In this document: in pieces, positions 1-9,832 of the stretch
Layout of the letters: each line of letters starts with the position of its first letter
Position numbering within the stretch: position 1 is the stretch's first letter
NCBI RefSeq assembly: GCF_003075435.1
Contig: NZ_QCZJ01000014.1
Coordinates: 62,001-126,000 of the forward strand
Origin: Terrimonas sp.
Lineage (GTDB): Bacteria; Bacteroidota; Bacteroidia; Chitinophagales; Chitinophagaceae
Length of the DNA: 64,000 nucleotides
Direction: 5' to 3'
Program-made: the position numbers and the translations under genes
The notes under the pieces: model-generated
The model's input: the letters and a program-made list of their open reading frames with translations, nothing else
The model's database searches: none
What the model was told of the DNA's origin: nothing

Positions 1-922
1 GCCCATTGTTAGTAACAGCAACATCCCAGCCTATTGACTTGTTTTCTGGCACAAGCCTTGCAGCATTTACTACAAGCTGCAAACATTCCTGCCAATATGG
101 TATCTGAAATCCTTCAATCGGCTCATTGGTTACAGGATGGTTATATACATCAGGCTTCATCCTGTTTAAATATATCCCCGGTTTGTTGATTTTACCGGTT
201 TGCAGGTCAATGGAGCAACCAAAATTTCTGCTGTAATTATCTGCTGATAAATTGTCAATATCGGAGTTTACGCTTACTCTTAAAAAGGCTAAAATTATGA
301 TCACTTCGCTTTCCAAATATTGAGTGACTATCCTGATCGTATTAAGTCCTGCAGAAGACATTCTCATCAGTGCATCGTGCTGTACAACGTAAGACTCAAG
401 CAGATCAAAACCTTTACTTTGCATAAGAGCGAGCACTTCTTCTTTATTTCTATTTTCAATATCTATTATCTCAACTGCCTTACCGGCCTGACCGGTAGAA
501 TTTTTAATAACAACTTTGCATTTTACTTTGCTAAAAAAGTTTTCAGCAAAAGACGTGTCTGAACTCAGCTTAGACAGTGTAGCCCATTCCCTGCCGGTTA
601 ACCCTTCAAATTGTTCAAGAAATAATATTTTATTTTTTAGCACATTTCTGTATTTCTGGGGATTCATCGCCAACTGATATTCATACATAAACCCGGTACA
701 GCTCCAATCTTCACGTTCAGATTCATCTAAATCATAAAAACGAAATGAAAAATAATCAAGTGGTGAAGCATTATATTTAAACACTGTATAAATCACCTGC
801 CTGTAAAGGTAAAACGCCGAAACGCCTTTCTTTTCTTTTACATATCGCACATATTCTGAAAACAAAGTCCACGGGGTCTTCACTACGTAATATACCAAAT
901 AGAGTAGTCGTTTAACAATCAT
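1..922 (-). CDS. Sugar-transfer-associated ATP-grasp protein, 3' end cut by window edge
   Basis: Reading the minus strand from an ATG at 922 gives 307 codons without a stop up to the window edge, so the gene is partial. The protein starts MIVKRLLYLVYYVVKTP. It has a glycine-rich ATP-binding loop around residues 139-150 (KNSTGQAGKAV) and the block GLNTIRIVT near 182-190, then IGWDVAVT near 297-304. This pattern matches the sugar-transfer-associated ATP-grasp family (ATPgrasp_ST), usually found beside polysaccharide or cell-surface biosynthesis genes. Substrate unknown; an amino acid or amine ligase acting on a surface polymer is the family-based guess. The frame is open upstream of 922 as far as a stop at about 982-984 but holds no earlier ATG. 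The family is inferred from motifs, not from a search. Confidence 0.8.
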   Translation of the reverse strand, partial: MIVKRLLYLVYYVVKTPWTLFSEYVRYVKEKKGVSAFYLYRQVIYTVFKYNASPLDYFSFRFYDLDESEREDWSCTGFMYEYQLAMNPQKYRNVLKNKILFLEQFEGLTGREWATLSKLSSDTSFAENFFSKVKCKVVIKNSTGQAGKAVEIIDIENRNKEEVLALMQSKGFDLLESYVVQHDALMRMSSAGLNTIRIVTQYLESEVIIILAFLRVSVNSDIDNLSADNYSRNFGCSIDLQTGKINKPGIYLNRMKPDVYNHPVTNEPIEGFQIPYWQECLQLVVNAARLVPENKSIGWDVAVTNNG

Positions 923-1175
923 GTATTTATTCAATGTTGTATCTATGATCCAAATGAAAAATCCAATTAGTAAAATGCTTATTTATGAATCAAGATACAT
1001 CTTAATCATAAACGCATAAATTTTTCATCAGGCAATTACATTCAGGGCTATAAATGGGGTAAAGCAAGATTCTTAAACAGAAGATAGTGGAATTCAATAT
1101 TAAAGAGGTTGTATAGAACTATTAAAGCAATAAACCTTGCTGCAAAATAAAGTGTTTAATTAAAAAAAACAACAA

Positions 1176-2072
1176 TTAATATACATTACGGGGGCATGCC
1201 AATCCCGGAGCGCTGCCCCCACCAAGGCGTCCCAGGGTACGATCTGACTTAAATAAGCGATAAGTAACAGTAATACCCGAAAAGTAATACCAGTCTTTTG
1301 TTTTTGGATTTCCCCTGACAGCACCTGCAGTAGGATATACAGGATTCCCGTTTTTTACTTCACCGCCCCTGTATGCAAGCTCAGCGGGTTTTGTGCCATG
1401 AGGACCTGATATCAGCACATTGTAATCAGCATAAGTGGTGCTCACATCATCAAGATAATCAGTAAACGTTTTATTAAAACGAAATTCCCATCCCAGCGTT
1501 ACTCTCTCATTTACTGCAAATTTAACTCCTGCACCAAAAGGTAATGAAAACTGATCCAACTTATATCTTTGGCGCTCAGGATATTGTGGATATCCCTGTC
1601 CTTCGGTTCCATAAGGCTGTAACCACCTTCTTGAGCCCGAAGAATCTGTAGTATATGGAGAAAAATGAAAAAAAGAAATACCCGCGAAAACATAAGGTGT
1701 ATATCTCTTTTCTAATACATCAAAAATATCATAAACAATGGTTGCACTTGCATCATAAACCCTGGAACCAAAATCAAGATTACGTTGCCTTTTAGCAAGA
1801 CTTGAACTATATTTATCTGAGGCCTGAATCGTACCAACGGTAGCAAGCCCTCTTAAATAAACCTTATCCGTTATGGCAATATTTCCTCCTAAAGCAATAG
1901 CAGGTTTAGCCTGGGAAAACGTATACCCGTTTTCCTGCAATTCCCCCTGGTAGTTGGCCAGTCCCCCAAAAGCTTCAAAACTGAATCTTTCTATTACCTT
2001 TCTCACGAACCCCTGCGAATATATTTGCCCGTACGCAAAAAGGCAGCATGTTGCAAAAATGATTTTTTTCAC
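1176..2072 (-). CDS. Outer-membrane beta-barrel protein (DUF6089-like)
   Basis: 298 residues beginning with a signal peptide (MKKIIFATCCLFAYGQIYSQ). The mature part alternates hydrophobic and polar residues and is rich in Gly, Tyr and Phe, with segments such as FSFEAFGGLANYQGEL, VTLGWEFRFNKTFTDYLDDV and WYYFSGITVTYRLF that look like barrel strands. It resembles the small outer-membrane barrels common in Bacteroidota, often annotated DUF6089 or porin family. The tail after the last strand is Gly-rich and ends LACPRNVY instead of the usual terminal aromatic residue, which is slightly odd. It is monocistronic in appearance, 154 bp from the next minus-strand gene. Function unknown. Confidence 0.75.
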   Translation of the reverse strand: MKKIIFATCCLFAYGQIYSQGFVRKVIERFSFEAFGGLANYQGELQENGYTFSQAKPAIALGGNIAITDKVYLRGLATVGTIQASDKYSSSLAKRQRNLDFGSRVYDASATIVYDIFDVLEKRYTPYVFAGISFFHFSPYTTDSSGSRRWLQPYGTEGQGYPQYPERQRYKLDQFSLPFGAGVKFAVNERVTLGWEFRFNKTFTDYLDDVSTTYADYNVLISGPHGTKPAELAYRGGEVKNGNPVYPTAGAVRGNPKTKDWYYFSGITVTYRLFKSDRTLGRLGGGSAPGLACPRNVY

Positions 2073-2226
2073 TGGTTTTTGTTTTGATGATACGTTTACA
2101 ATAACGTACAGGTTGGCAAAAAATTTAATAACAGAATAACAAAATATAATGCCAAAGTAAACTCAAAAACGGCATGTTAATTTGTTAATTTTGCTATCCC
2201 CTGAAAAAATCTCCCGAAAACCTGCT

Positions 2227-3123
2227 TTACCAAAGGCTTTGGGGATATTCTCCCCTGGCTACCAATGTGTTAATGCTGTTTTCTACTACAGGAGCATCCT
2301 CCTTATATGTTACGCCAAACCATTCAGATTGGGTTGGGATAACCTTCATTACACTGTCCGGCAGGGTTATAAATTTCGCCGCCACATCAACTACATATAT
2401 TTCAGCTTTAGGCTGATGGAGATTCTTTTGAAGAAATTCTTCAAACATTTCTTTACAAATACTGAAAACGTATGGGGTAAAGCACCAGAAATTCATTGAT
2501 ACTTTTGAATCAGACGGCACCTCAACTTTTTTATCTCCGTCTTCATACACGATCTTATCTCCTTCAGCATATATTTTGGTACGCTCTGCTATGGCTACCA
2601 GATTACCTGATGCATCAACTTTACAAACACCACGGCTTACTGAACCATTATCAGATAATGTTTTTATTAACTCGTATCCAACTAAACCAAAAGTGTGATC
2701 ATTTGCGCTTTCTGTCAAAAATTTATACGCTTTTTCAAAAGCATCCCTGCCATAAAAATCATCTGCATTAATAACAATAAAAGGTTCTTTTACCGCAGCG
2801 GAAGCACAAAGCACAGCATGTGCTGTTCCCCAGGGTTTGGTTCTATCTTGTGGAATGGCGTGCCCTTCAACAAATGAATGTAAATCCTGGAAAACATAGT
2901 CAATAGCAACTTTATCTTTCAGTTTAGGCTCAAAAATGGCTTTAAAATCTTCTGCAAATTCTTTCCTGATGATAAATACAACTTTTCCAAACCCGGCGCG
3001 TACCGCATCATAAATAGAATAATCCATGATGGTTTCTCCAGATGGTCCAAAACGCTGTATCTGTTTTAAGCTGCCATATCTTGAGGCCATTCCCGCGGCC
3101 ATTATCACTAAAGTAGGTTTCAT
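2227..3123 (-). CDS. Sugar-phosphate nucleotidyltransferase family protein
   Basis: 298 residues. The N-terminus has the nucleotide-binding signature of NTP transferases (MAAGMASRYGSLKQ, residues 8-21), followed by GPSGETIMDYSIYDA and, near residue 118, VINADDFYGRDAF, the metal/sugar-binding Asp region. These enzymes join an NTP to a sugar 1-phosphate to make a nucleotide sugar in the cytoplasm. The exact sugar cannot be read from the sequence; Bacteroidota genomes carry this version as a stand-alone gene of unknown specificity. It lies divergent from the SMP-30 gene with a 210 bp shared upstream region. Confidence 0.85.
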   Translation of the reverse strand: MKPTLVIMAAGMASRYGSLKQIQRFGPSGETIMDYSIYDAVRAGFGKVVFIIRKEFAEDFKAIFEPKLKDKVAIDYVFQDLHSFVEGHAIPQDRTKPWGTAHAVLCASAAVKEPFIVINADDFYGRDAFEKAYKFLTESANDHTFGLVGYELIKTLSDNGSVSRGVCKVDASGNLVAIAERTKIYAEGDKIVYEDGDKKVEVPSDSKVSMNFWCFTPYVFSICKEMFEEFLQKNLHQPKAEIYVVDVAAKFITLPDSVMKVIPTQSEWFGVTYKEDAPVVENSINTLVARGEYPQSLW

Positions 3124-3333
3124 GTATTAATACAATTAAATGAATAAATACGCCAACTTACACAAGTTGTTTTATCGTGTCTTAATTTTTTGAGCAGCGA
3201 AAATAAAGAATAAAAGCCAATTGCTTATATATGTAACTTGTTTTTGCAGTTTGCTAAAATCCTGCAGTCACAAAAATCTAAAGTTTTTACAGGCTTAATA
3301 TTTTTCCTTTTCTTTATTTATTAAAACTGGTGA

Positions 3334-4227
3334 ATGCAACATACAGTTCAAAACATGGCTGCGCTTGAAATAGACGCAAAAGCATTTTTAGGCGAGGGTG
3401 CTATCTGGCATCCCCTGGAGCATGTATTGTATTGGGTAAATATTGAGGGGAAGACCTTGCACATATATGATCCTGCCACAAAAGAGCTTAAAACCTTTAA
3501 TATGGGAGAGCGCATTGGCACTGTTGTTTTTGACAAACACGGAAACACCATTGCTGCGCTGCAAAATGGCATTCATACAATAGATATTCAAACCGGTGAA
3601 CTGAGTTTGATTGTCAATCCTCTTCCTCATAAAGATATCAGGTTTAATGATGGTAAATGCGACCCGGAAGGCAGGTTTTGGGTTGGATCAATGCATATAA
3701 ACCAGGTAGAGGGTGCCGGCTCATTATACCGCATGGATCATGACCTGGGTATACACAAAATACTTGATGGCATAACTGTGTCAAACGGGATTGTGTGGAG
3801 CCTTGATAAAAAATTGATGTATTATATTGACTCTCCTTTAAAACGGGTGGATGTATTTGATTATGAGAATGCAACAGGAAATGTACGTAACAGGAGAATT
3901 GCCTTTACAATACCAGAAGGCTTAGGCTCTCCTGACGGAATGACTATTGACAATGAAGGATACTTATGGATTGCTGTTTGGGGCGGTAGCTGCGTTGGAA
4001 AGTTTGACCCGCTGACAGGAGAAATGAAGCTGAAGATCACCGTTCCTGCTCCCCATGTTACTTCATGTGCCTTTGGAGGAAATGATATGGATACACTTTA
4101 TATAACAACTGCCCGTGAAAATCTTACTGAAGATGAATTAAGAAAATATCCGTTAAGTGGCTCGGTTTTCTCCGCAAAACCCAATAGCAAAGGCATACCT
4201 GCCCATTTTTTTAAAGGAGCAGTGTAA
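3334..4227 (+). CDS. SMP-30/gluconolactonase family protein
   Basis: 297-residue beta-propeller lactonase. The three metal ligands of the regucalcin/SMP-30 family are placed as expected: Glu21 (LGEGAIW), Asn151 (TVSNGIVWS) and Asp201 (GSPDGMTID), together with the RFNDGKCDPEGRFWVGSM substrate-pocket region (about 103-120). It should hydrolyse a sugar lactone such as gluconolactone or xylonolactone to the acid. No signal peptide, so cytoplasmic. The start at 3334 is used; Met8 (3355) is an alternative. It converges on the CBS-domain gene, with only 30 bp between stops. Confidence 0.88.
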   Translation: MQHTVQNMAALEIDAKAFLGEGAIWHPLEHVLYWVNIEGKTLHIYDPATKELKTFNMGERIGTVVFDKHGNTIAALQNGIHTIDIQTGELSLIVNPLPHKDIRFNDGKCDPEGRFWVGSMHINQVEGAGSLYRMDHDLGIHKILDGITVSNGIVWSLDKKLMYYIDSPLKRVDVFDYENATGNVRNRRIAFTIPEGLGSPDGMTIDNEGYLWIAVWGGSCVGKFDPLTGEMKLKITVPAPHVTSCAFGGNDMDTLYITTARENLTEDELRKYPLSGSVFSAKPNSKGIPAHFFKGAV

Positions 4228-4257
4228 TACAAACATTATGCGCTTCCGTAAGTTGAA

Positions 4258-4695
4258 TTAGACTGTGGAATGTATATAGTTATGCAGCTGATCAATGGTT
4301 TCCTGTTGCGCAAGTATGGTTTCTTTTACTATATCAAGCACAGAAACAACGCCATAAAATTCATTATCAACAAATACAGGCAGGTAGCGGATATTATGCG
4401 CTGTCATTATTTCCATACAGTCTTCGAGTGTGTGATCCGGCGTTACTTTTGGAAGATGCTCCAGCATAATTTCACTAACAGGGGTATCACTGGAAGATTT
4501 TCCAAGCAGGATAACTTTACGGGCATAATCCCTTTCTGTGGCTAAACCACAATAATTGCCATCAAAATCAACCACGATCACCGAACCAATATTTTTTTCT
4601 GACATGATTCTAAGCGCTTGTAAAACAGTAACATCAGGAGTGATTGTGATGTTATGACGCCCCTTGCGTTGAAAGATATTGGCAACCGTTCTCAT
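4258..4695 (-). CDS. CBS-domain pair protein
   Basis: 145 residues made almost only of two CBS motifs. The first runs over about residues 10-65 (ITPDVTVLQALRIMSEKNIGSVIVVD) and the second over about 78-135 (VTPDHTLEDCMEIMTAHNIRYLPVFVD). Stand-alone CBS pairs bind adenosine nucleotides (AMP, ATP, SAM) and act as regulatory modules. The partner is unknown and no catalytic domain is present. The gene is apparently monocistronic and is followed by the convergent SMP-30 gene. Confidence 0.88.
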   Translation of the reverse strand: MRTVANIFQRKGRHNITITPDVTVLQALRIMSEKNIGSVIVVDFDGNYCGLATERDYARKVILLGKSSSDTPVSEIMLEHLPKVTPDHTLEDCMEIMTAHNIRYLPVFVDNEFYGVVSVLDIVKETILAQQETIDQLHNYIHSTV

Positions 4696-4886
4696 TTTTA
4701 CAGTTTTAGTTTATAATATGATTGATTAGCTCTCAAAAGATACGATATTTTTTTTTATAACATTTCAAAATGTTTCTAAAAAAATGTTTTTACCAAACAA
4801 TAACTTCTTCTGACACAAGTTTATATAGTGGTTGCTCAAGACAGGCTTTAGTGTTTTGAAAAAAACCAGGAAAATCAATATCCCTG

Positions 4887-6683
4887 ATGATGAAGACCAA
4901 CTATATCCTGGCCTTAAAGGCGCTATTTGTGTATGTATGCGGAAGAGACAAGACCTCTTTTTCCCGGTTAAATATTTATAAACAGTATTTTGCTTCACGG
5001 TATTTTCAAAAATCATTACAGTTTTTTTTGGTATTGCTTTCTTTCAGTGCAATACCTCAACATATGTATGCTGCTGTTGACAGGGGAATTTCCATCAGTG
5101 TAAATAATCCTTCTGCCCCTGCGGGCAATAATGTAGTTTTTACATTAACCGCAATAAACAACGGCACCAGCCCCGCAACCGGGGTTACCGTAACTGATAT
5201 ACTACCTTCCGGTTTCACTTATCTTTCATCATCAGCCTCCCAGGGAACATATGATAATACAACAGGCATATGGAGTGTTGGAGCACTGGCTGCCGGCGAT
5301 GATGCAACGCTAACAATAACGGCTACTGTAAATGTAGCCGGCTCATATCAAAATACGGTTTCCATTTCCGGAACTGAAGCGGACACTAATAACAGCAATG
5401 ACAATGCATCTGTAACAGTAACTCCCTCGGTTAGTCAACCGGTATTTGCAGCAGGCAGCAGCTCTTCACGCTGCCAGGATACCGGCAGAATTACATATAG
5501 TGCAACAGCAGCCAATTCAACCGGAATAACCTATAGTATCTCACCACTTTCCGCAGGATCAATTAATGCGATGACAGGCGAAGTAATATGGAGTGGTACC
5601 TTCAGCGGAACGGCTACCATCTCTGCCAGTGCGGCCGGCACCAATGGTCCCTCCGGAAATACGCATACCGTAACCGTAAACCCGTTGCCCACCGCTTCCA
5701 TATCATACGGAGGTGTTCCATATTGCAGAACCGGCACAGTTGCAGTAATGCTTACCGGTCAAACCGGCGGTTCTTACAGTTCCACCACAGGATTAAGCAT
5801 CAATTCATCCACCGGTGAAATAAATTTGGCCTCCTCTACAGCAGGTACATATAATGTTACATACAGTTTCAGTAACGGCAATTGCAATAACAGCACAGAT
5901 GCAACTATCATCATCAATGATATACCCTCTGTAGTTATTACTGAGCCGGCGCAGGTTTGCAACCCGGCTACCATAGACATTACAGGAAGTAACATTACAA
6001 CCGGAAGCACTGCGGGACTAACGTATACCTATTTTTTGAACGATGCTGCCACCATTGCATTAACCCATCCTGAAACAGTAGCTGAAACAGGAACATACTA
6101 TATTAAAGGTACCAACAGCAGTGGATGCAGTGATATACAACCTGTGCAGGTGACTATAAACAATATTGCTGCAACCTTAACAAGCAGTGCCGGCGCTGTT
6201 ATACAGGGAAACAATTTTACACTTACAACAGGTGCCGATACAGACTATGAAATAATCTCATGGTCGCCAACTGCTTTATTTGCTGACCAAACAGCAAAAA
6301 CCCAAACAGCAACGCTTAAAGATTCCTCAACAACTTTTACTGTGATCGCTGTTTCAGAAGATGGTTGCAGAGATACAGCTACGGTGAAAGTGGCGCTTGC
6401 CGGAGGTGCTAAAGACTTGTTTATACCTAACGCGTTTACCCCTAACCGCGATGGTAATAATGATGCATTTAAAGTTTATGGCTCAACAATCATAGGTGCG
6501 GAAATAAAAATTTATACGCAATGGGGAGCACTTGTATACGAAACAAATGACAACACCAAAGGTTGGGATGGCACAAGCAAAGGCGTAGCACAACCTGTTG
6601 GAACATATATATATGTTGTAAAAATAAGGACCAGCGACCAGGATACATTTTTGAAAAAAGGAACCATAAACCTAATACGATAA
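4887..6683 (+). CDS. T9SS type-B cargo protein with DUF11 repeat and gliding-type C-terminal domain
   Basis: 598 residues. A DUF11-type repeat lies at about 65-160 (ISVNNPSAPAGNNVVFTLT and the VTVTDILPSGFTYLSS block). Ig-like/PKD-like segments rich in Thr, Ser and Gly follow. The last 90 residues form the gliding-motility-associated (CHU_C, type B) sorting domain: DLFIPNAFTPNRDGNNDAFKV, IKIYTQWGALVYE and the GWDGTSKG turn. Such proteins are exported by the type IX system and held at the surface. The export signal is unusual: the hydrophobic stretch (FFLVLLSFSAIPQHMYA) begins only around residue 46, after a long polar N-region, and no later Met could serve as start. First gene of a three-gene cluster with PorP/SprF and an OmpA protein. 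Confidence 0.88.
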   Translation: MMKTNYILALKALFVYVCGRDKTSFSRLNIYKQYFASRYFQKSLQFFLVLLSFSAIPQHMYAAVDRGISISVNNPSAPAGNNVVFTLTAINNGTSPATGVTVTDILPSGFTYLSSSASQGTYDNTTGIWSVGALAAGDDATLTITATVNVAGSYQNTVSISGTEADTNNSNDNASVTVTPSVSQPVFAAGSSSSRCQDTGRITYSATAANSTGITYSISPLSAGSINAMTGEVIWSGTFSGTATISASAAGTNGPSGNTHTVTVNPLPTASISYGGVPYCRTGTVAVMLTGQTGGSYSSTTGLSINSSTGEINLASSTAGTYNVTYSFSNGNCNNSTDATIIINDIPSVVITEPAQVCNPATIDITGSNITTGSTAGLTYTYFLNDAATIALTHPETVAETGTYYIKGTNSSGCSDIQPVQVTINNIAATLTSSAGAVIQGNNFTLTTGADTDYEIISWSPTALFADQTAKTQTATLKDSSTTFTVIAVSEDGCRDTATVKVALAGGAKDLFIPNAFTPNRDGNNDAFKVYGSTIIGAEIKIYTQWGALVYETNDNTKGWDGTSKGVAQPVGTYIYVVKIRTSDQDTFLKKGTINLIR

Positions 6684-6693
6684 ACTTTTTGAG

Positions 6694-7686
6694 ATGAGAA
6701 GCATATTGAGGAATATATTGTTAATGTGGATGCTGTTGATGAGCAGCCGGGCCATAAGCCAGGTAGATCCTCATTTTTCACAGTATTTTATTCAGCCGAT
6801 GCTGCTTAACCCTGCACTAACAGGTGCTATTGAAGGAGATTATCGTGTATCGGCCATTTGGCGAAGCCAGTATGAAAATACTTTCACCACGGCTGGTGTA
6901 TCGGCAGAAATGGTGACAAACAAAAACATAAATCTTGGTATTAATATACTCAATCAATCTTCTTCTGACAAAGCATATAATTTTTCCAATGCTTACCTGA
7001 GCGCGGCATATACCGGGGCAAGATTTGGAAATCATTACATGGTGATGGCTATGCAGGCGGGCTTTATAAACCGCAGGTTTGATGTAAGCAAATTGCAGTT
7101 TGGCGACCAATGGACTGCAGGCATTGGATACGATCACAATACCACATCAGCAGACGCATTCAATCGCCCATCTGTTTTTACATTTGACGCTGGGGCAGGC
7201 GCTTTGTATTATGATGCTACGCCCGATAAAAAAATAAATCTCTTTGCAGGATTTTCAGCATATCATTTAAGCCAGCCGAAAGATCCGTTCATTTCAGGTT
7301 CAGGAGAAAAGCACCTGTTGCCCATCAGATATAGCGCACATGCAGGAGCTAGAATTATACTGAATGATTTCTTCAACATTGTTCCCAACATTCTGTATAT
7401 GCGCCAGGGAAATAGTGAAGAAAAAATGGCAGGGGCATATGTACAAATTAACGCAAGCGAAAATGTTGACCTTATGGTTGGCGCCAATATGCGTTTTAAT
7501 GATGCACTTTCGCCCTTTGCAGGTTTTTATTATAAAGGGCTAACCGTAGGCATGAGCTACGACACCGGTATTTCAACAAAAGATGCTATGACCATAAACC
7601 GGAATAGCGTGGAAGTGTCTCTTTCCTATACCTGGTGGCGAAAAAATTCCATGCAGACCAAACCATTTTTTTGTCCGCGCTTTTAA
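6694..7686 (+). CDS. PorP/SprF family type IX secretion membrane protein
   Basis: 330 residues with a signal peptide ending near SRAISQ. The family opening DPHFSQY...PMLLNPALTG sits right after the cleavage site, followed by a barrel-like alternating pattern and a C-terminal strand VEVSLSYTWW before a short tail. PorP/SprF proteins are outer-membrane barrels that anchor or help secrete type-B T9SS cargo. The gene starts 10 bp after the cargo gene and ends 9 bp before the OmpA-like gene, so the three are almost surely co-transcribed. This layout (cargo, SprF, PorE-like) is frequent in Bacteroidota and suggests this SprF is dedicated to the upstream cargo. Confidence 0.92.
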   Translation: MRSILRNILLMWMLLMSSRAISQVDPHFSQYFIQPMLLNPALTGAIEGDYRVSAIWRSQYENTFTTAGVSAEMVTNKNINLGINILNQSSSDKAYNFSNAYLSAAYTGARFGNHYMVMAMQAGFINRRFDVSKLQFGDQWTAGIGYDHNTTSADAFNRPSVFTFDAGAGALYYDATPDKKINLFAGFSAYHLSQPKDPFISGSGEKHLLPIRYSAHAGARIILNDFFNIVPNILYMRQGNSEEKMAGAYVQINASENVDLMVGANMRFNDALSPFAGFYYKGLTVGMSYDTGISTKDAMTINRNSVEVSLSYTWWRKNSMQTKPFFCPRF

Positions 7687-7695
7687 ACCTATATC

Positions 7696-9753
7696 ATGTT
7701 TACAATACCATATAAAATATTTCTGCTAAGATTGTTTGCGGTACTGGTAATGATGCCGGCAATAAGTGCTATGCCGCAATATGCTTCAGCGCAAAACAAT
7801 GTTCGCGGGTACTATGTTAAAGCCGAACAATTATTTAAACAAAAAAAATACTACGAGGCTATTCAGTATTATGAAAAATACCTCGGCGAAGAAGTGTCAA
7901 TAACCGCAAGATCTAATCCATTTGCCGTACAAAAAAAGATCAAAGGCAAATCCAATCTGAGCACACGCAACGAGTCGGTTTATCATCTTGCAGAAAGCTA
8001 CCGGCTTTGCAACAATTATACAAAAGCAGAAAAATGGTATAAAGAGGCTACCGGTTTTGATAAAAGTGCATACCCTGAATGCCTTTACTGGTATGCTGTT
8101 ACACTCAGGGCAAATCAAAAATACGATGATGCCCTTACCGCATTTACCGCATTCAGGGAGTCTTATACAAATATGGACAAGCTTTTAACCGGTGCAGACA
8201 GGGAGCTTGAAAATTTAAAGTTCATCAAACAACAGCTGGCAAAAGAAAAACAAACCTTTACTGTTACTCCCGTACAGATGCCTGAAAATATATCGGCATA
8301 TGCTATGAACTACGCTGCTGAAGACAAGACAGCATTTACATCCATAAAAAGCGATAGTAGTTCAAATGATAAAACATTAACGTATGCAGTAAGCTTATAT
8401 GAAACTTCTTTTGATGGCTCAAAGATTGAAAAAACTGAAAAAATAAATTTCCCTGAAGAAAAAGGTTATCATAATGGTATGGCAACTTTTGATACAAAGG
8501 GAAAAACAATGTTCTTTACGAGATGGAAAGTTGAAAACGGTAAAACTATTTCATCCATTTACAAGTCTAAAAAAACAGATACGGGCTGGACAAAGCCAGT
8601 GAGCTTAGGGCAACCGGTAAATGTTGAAGGATCAAATACAGCTCAACCATTTATTACCGCAGATGATAAGTATTTACTTTTCTCTTCTGATCGGGCCGGT
8701 GGTATTGGGAAATTTGATCTGTGGTTTGCGCCGCTCGACAGTAATTTAAATCCCCTGCTGGTAACCAATATGGGTAATATTGTAAACACTGCAGAAGATG
8801 AGCTTGCGCCCTCTTATCATCAAACCAGCAGAACACTTTTGTATTCAAGCAACGGGCTCACCGGCATGGGTGGTTTTGATATATATTCTGCAAAAGGAGA
8901 TTTTCAACTTTCTAACTGGGATAAGCCCAAAAATGCGGGGTATCCCATCAATTCATCAAAAGACGATCTGTACTATATAAGCACCGATGAAGATAATCTT
9001 TGGAATACGGGAATATTAAGTTCCGACAGGAATAGCGAATGCTGCCTGGATATGTTTGCCGTAAGACAGGATAATAAGCAAATTATTAAAGGATTGGTCA
9101 TTGATTGTAAAAGCGGATTACCATTACCAGGCGTTTCTTTATCTATACGAAATGCTAAAAGAATTTCAAGAAACTTTATTACGCAGAACACCGACTACAA
9201 TGGCAATTATAGCTTCAGCCTGAATAATGCCTCAAGATTTGAAATTACTGCCAACAAAGAAGGCTATGAACCGGTTGAACAAAGCTATACGATATACTTT
9301 GATTCCGGAACAGATACGATCCGCAATGCGGTACTTTGCCTGTCAATGGTTAAAAGCATAAAAGATATTGCCGTACAAAACGCTATTGATGTATTGAATG
9401 AAAGCTCCACCATAGCTAAATTCCCCTACAATAAATCATCGTTGGTAAAAGGTGCTCATTACGAGCTCGATTCACTCGTATCACTTATGACCAATAACCC
9501 TTACATAACCATAGAAGTTGGAGGATACACTGACAGCAAAGGTTCAGAAGAATACAATCTCCGGCTTGCCCAAAAACGTATTGATGCATGTATCAAATAC
9601 CTTGTGTCCAAAGGTATAGCCAGAAGCAGGCTTATCGGCAAAGCCTATGGAGAATGCTGCCCGCTCGAACCTGAAACCATGGATGGTGTGGATAATCCTG
9701 CTGCTCGGGAAAGGAACAGAAGGGTTGAATATAAGCTGATTGAAAAAGAATAA
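7696..9753 (+). CDS. PorE-like OmpA family protein with TPR, PD40 and CNA-B/carboxypeptidase-regulatory domains
   Basis: 685 residues. Order of parts: signal peptide (1-33), TPR-like helices (about 35-155, with KAEQLFKQKKYYEAIQYYEKYL), PD40/WD40-like propeller repeats (about 200-440, LLFSSDRAGGIGKFDLW and LLYSSNGLTGMGGFDIY), a carboxypeptidase-regulatory-like fold (about 455-530, GLVIDCKSGLPLPGVSLSIRN), and an OmpA C-terminal domain (about 570-685) with the peptidoglycan-binding block TDSKGSEEYNLRLAQKR. This domain set is that of PorE/SprF-partner proteins that tie the T9SS apparatus to peptidoglycan. Third gene of the operon. It ends with a doubled stop (TAA TAA). Confidence 0.92.
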   Translation: MFTIPYKIFLLRLFAVLVMMPAISAMPQYASAQNNVRGYYVKAEQLFKQKKYYEAIQYYEKYLGEEVSITARSNPFAVQKKIKGKSNLSTRNESVYHLAESYRLCNNYTKAEKWYKEATGFDKSAYPECLYWYAVTLRANQKYDDALTAFTAFRESYTNMDKLLTGADRELENLKFIKQQLAKEKQTFTVTPVQMPENISAYAMNYAAEDKTAFTSIKSDSSSNDKTLTYAVSLYETSFDGSKIEKTEKINFPEEKGYHNGMATFDTKGKTMFFTRWKVENGKTISSIYKSKKTDTGWTKPVSLGQPVNVEGSNTAQPFITADDKYLLFSSDRAGGIGKFDLWFAPLDSNLNPLLVTNMGNIVNTAEDELAPSYHQTSRTLLYSSNGLTGMGGFDIYSAKGDFQLSNWDKPKNAGYPINSSKDDLYYISTDEDNLWNTGILSSDRNSECCLDMFAVRQDNKQIIKGLVIDCKSGLPLPGVSLSIRNAKRISRNFITQNTDYNGNYSFSLNNASRFEITANKEGYEPVEQSYTIYFDSGTDTIRNAVLCLSMVKSIKDIAVQNAIDVLNESSTIAKFPYNKSSLVKGAHYELDSLVSLMTNNPYITIEVGGYTDSKGSEEYNLRLAQKRIDACIKYLVSKGIARSRLIGKAYGECCPLEPETMDGVDNPAARERNRRVEYKLIEKE

Positions 9754-9832
9754 TAACAATAAAGGGTAGCAAATATTAAACAGGCGGTTATTAAAAGTGT
9801 ACTTATTTATTCATAAGTTAAAAATATGAACA

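Noticed and set aside
320-562. Plus-strand frame of 80 codons
   Set aside because: Antisense shadow of the ATP-grasp gene on the minus strand, which has clear family motifs.
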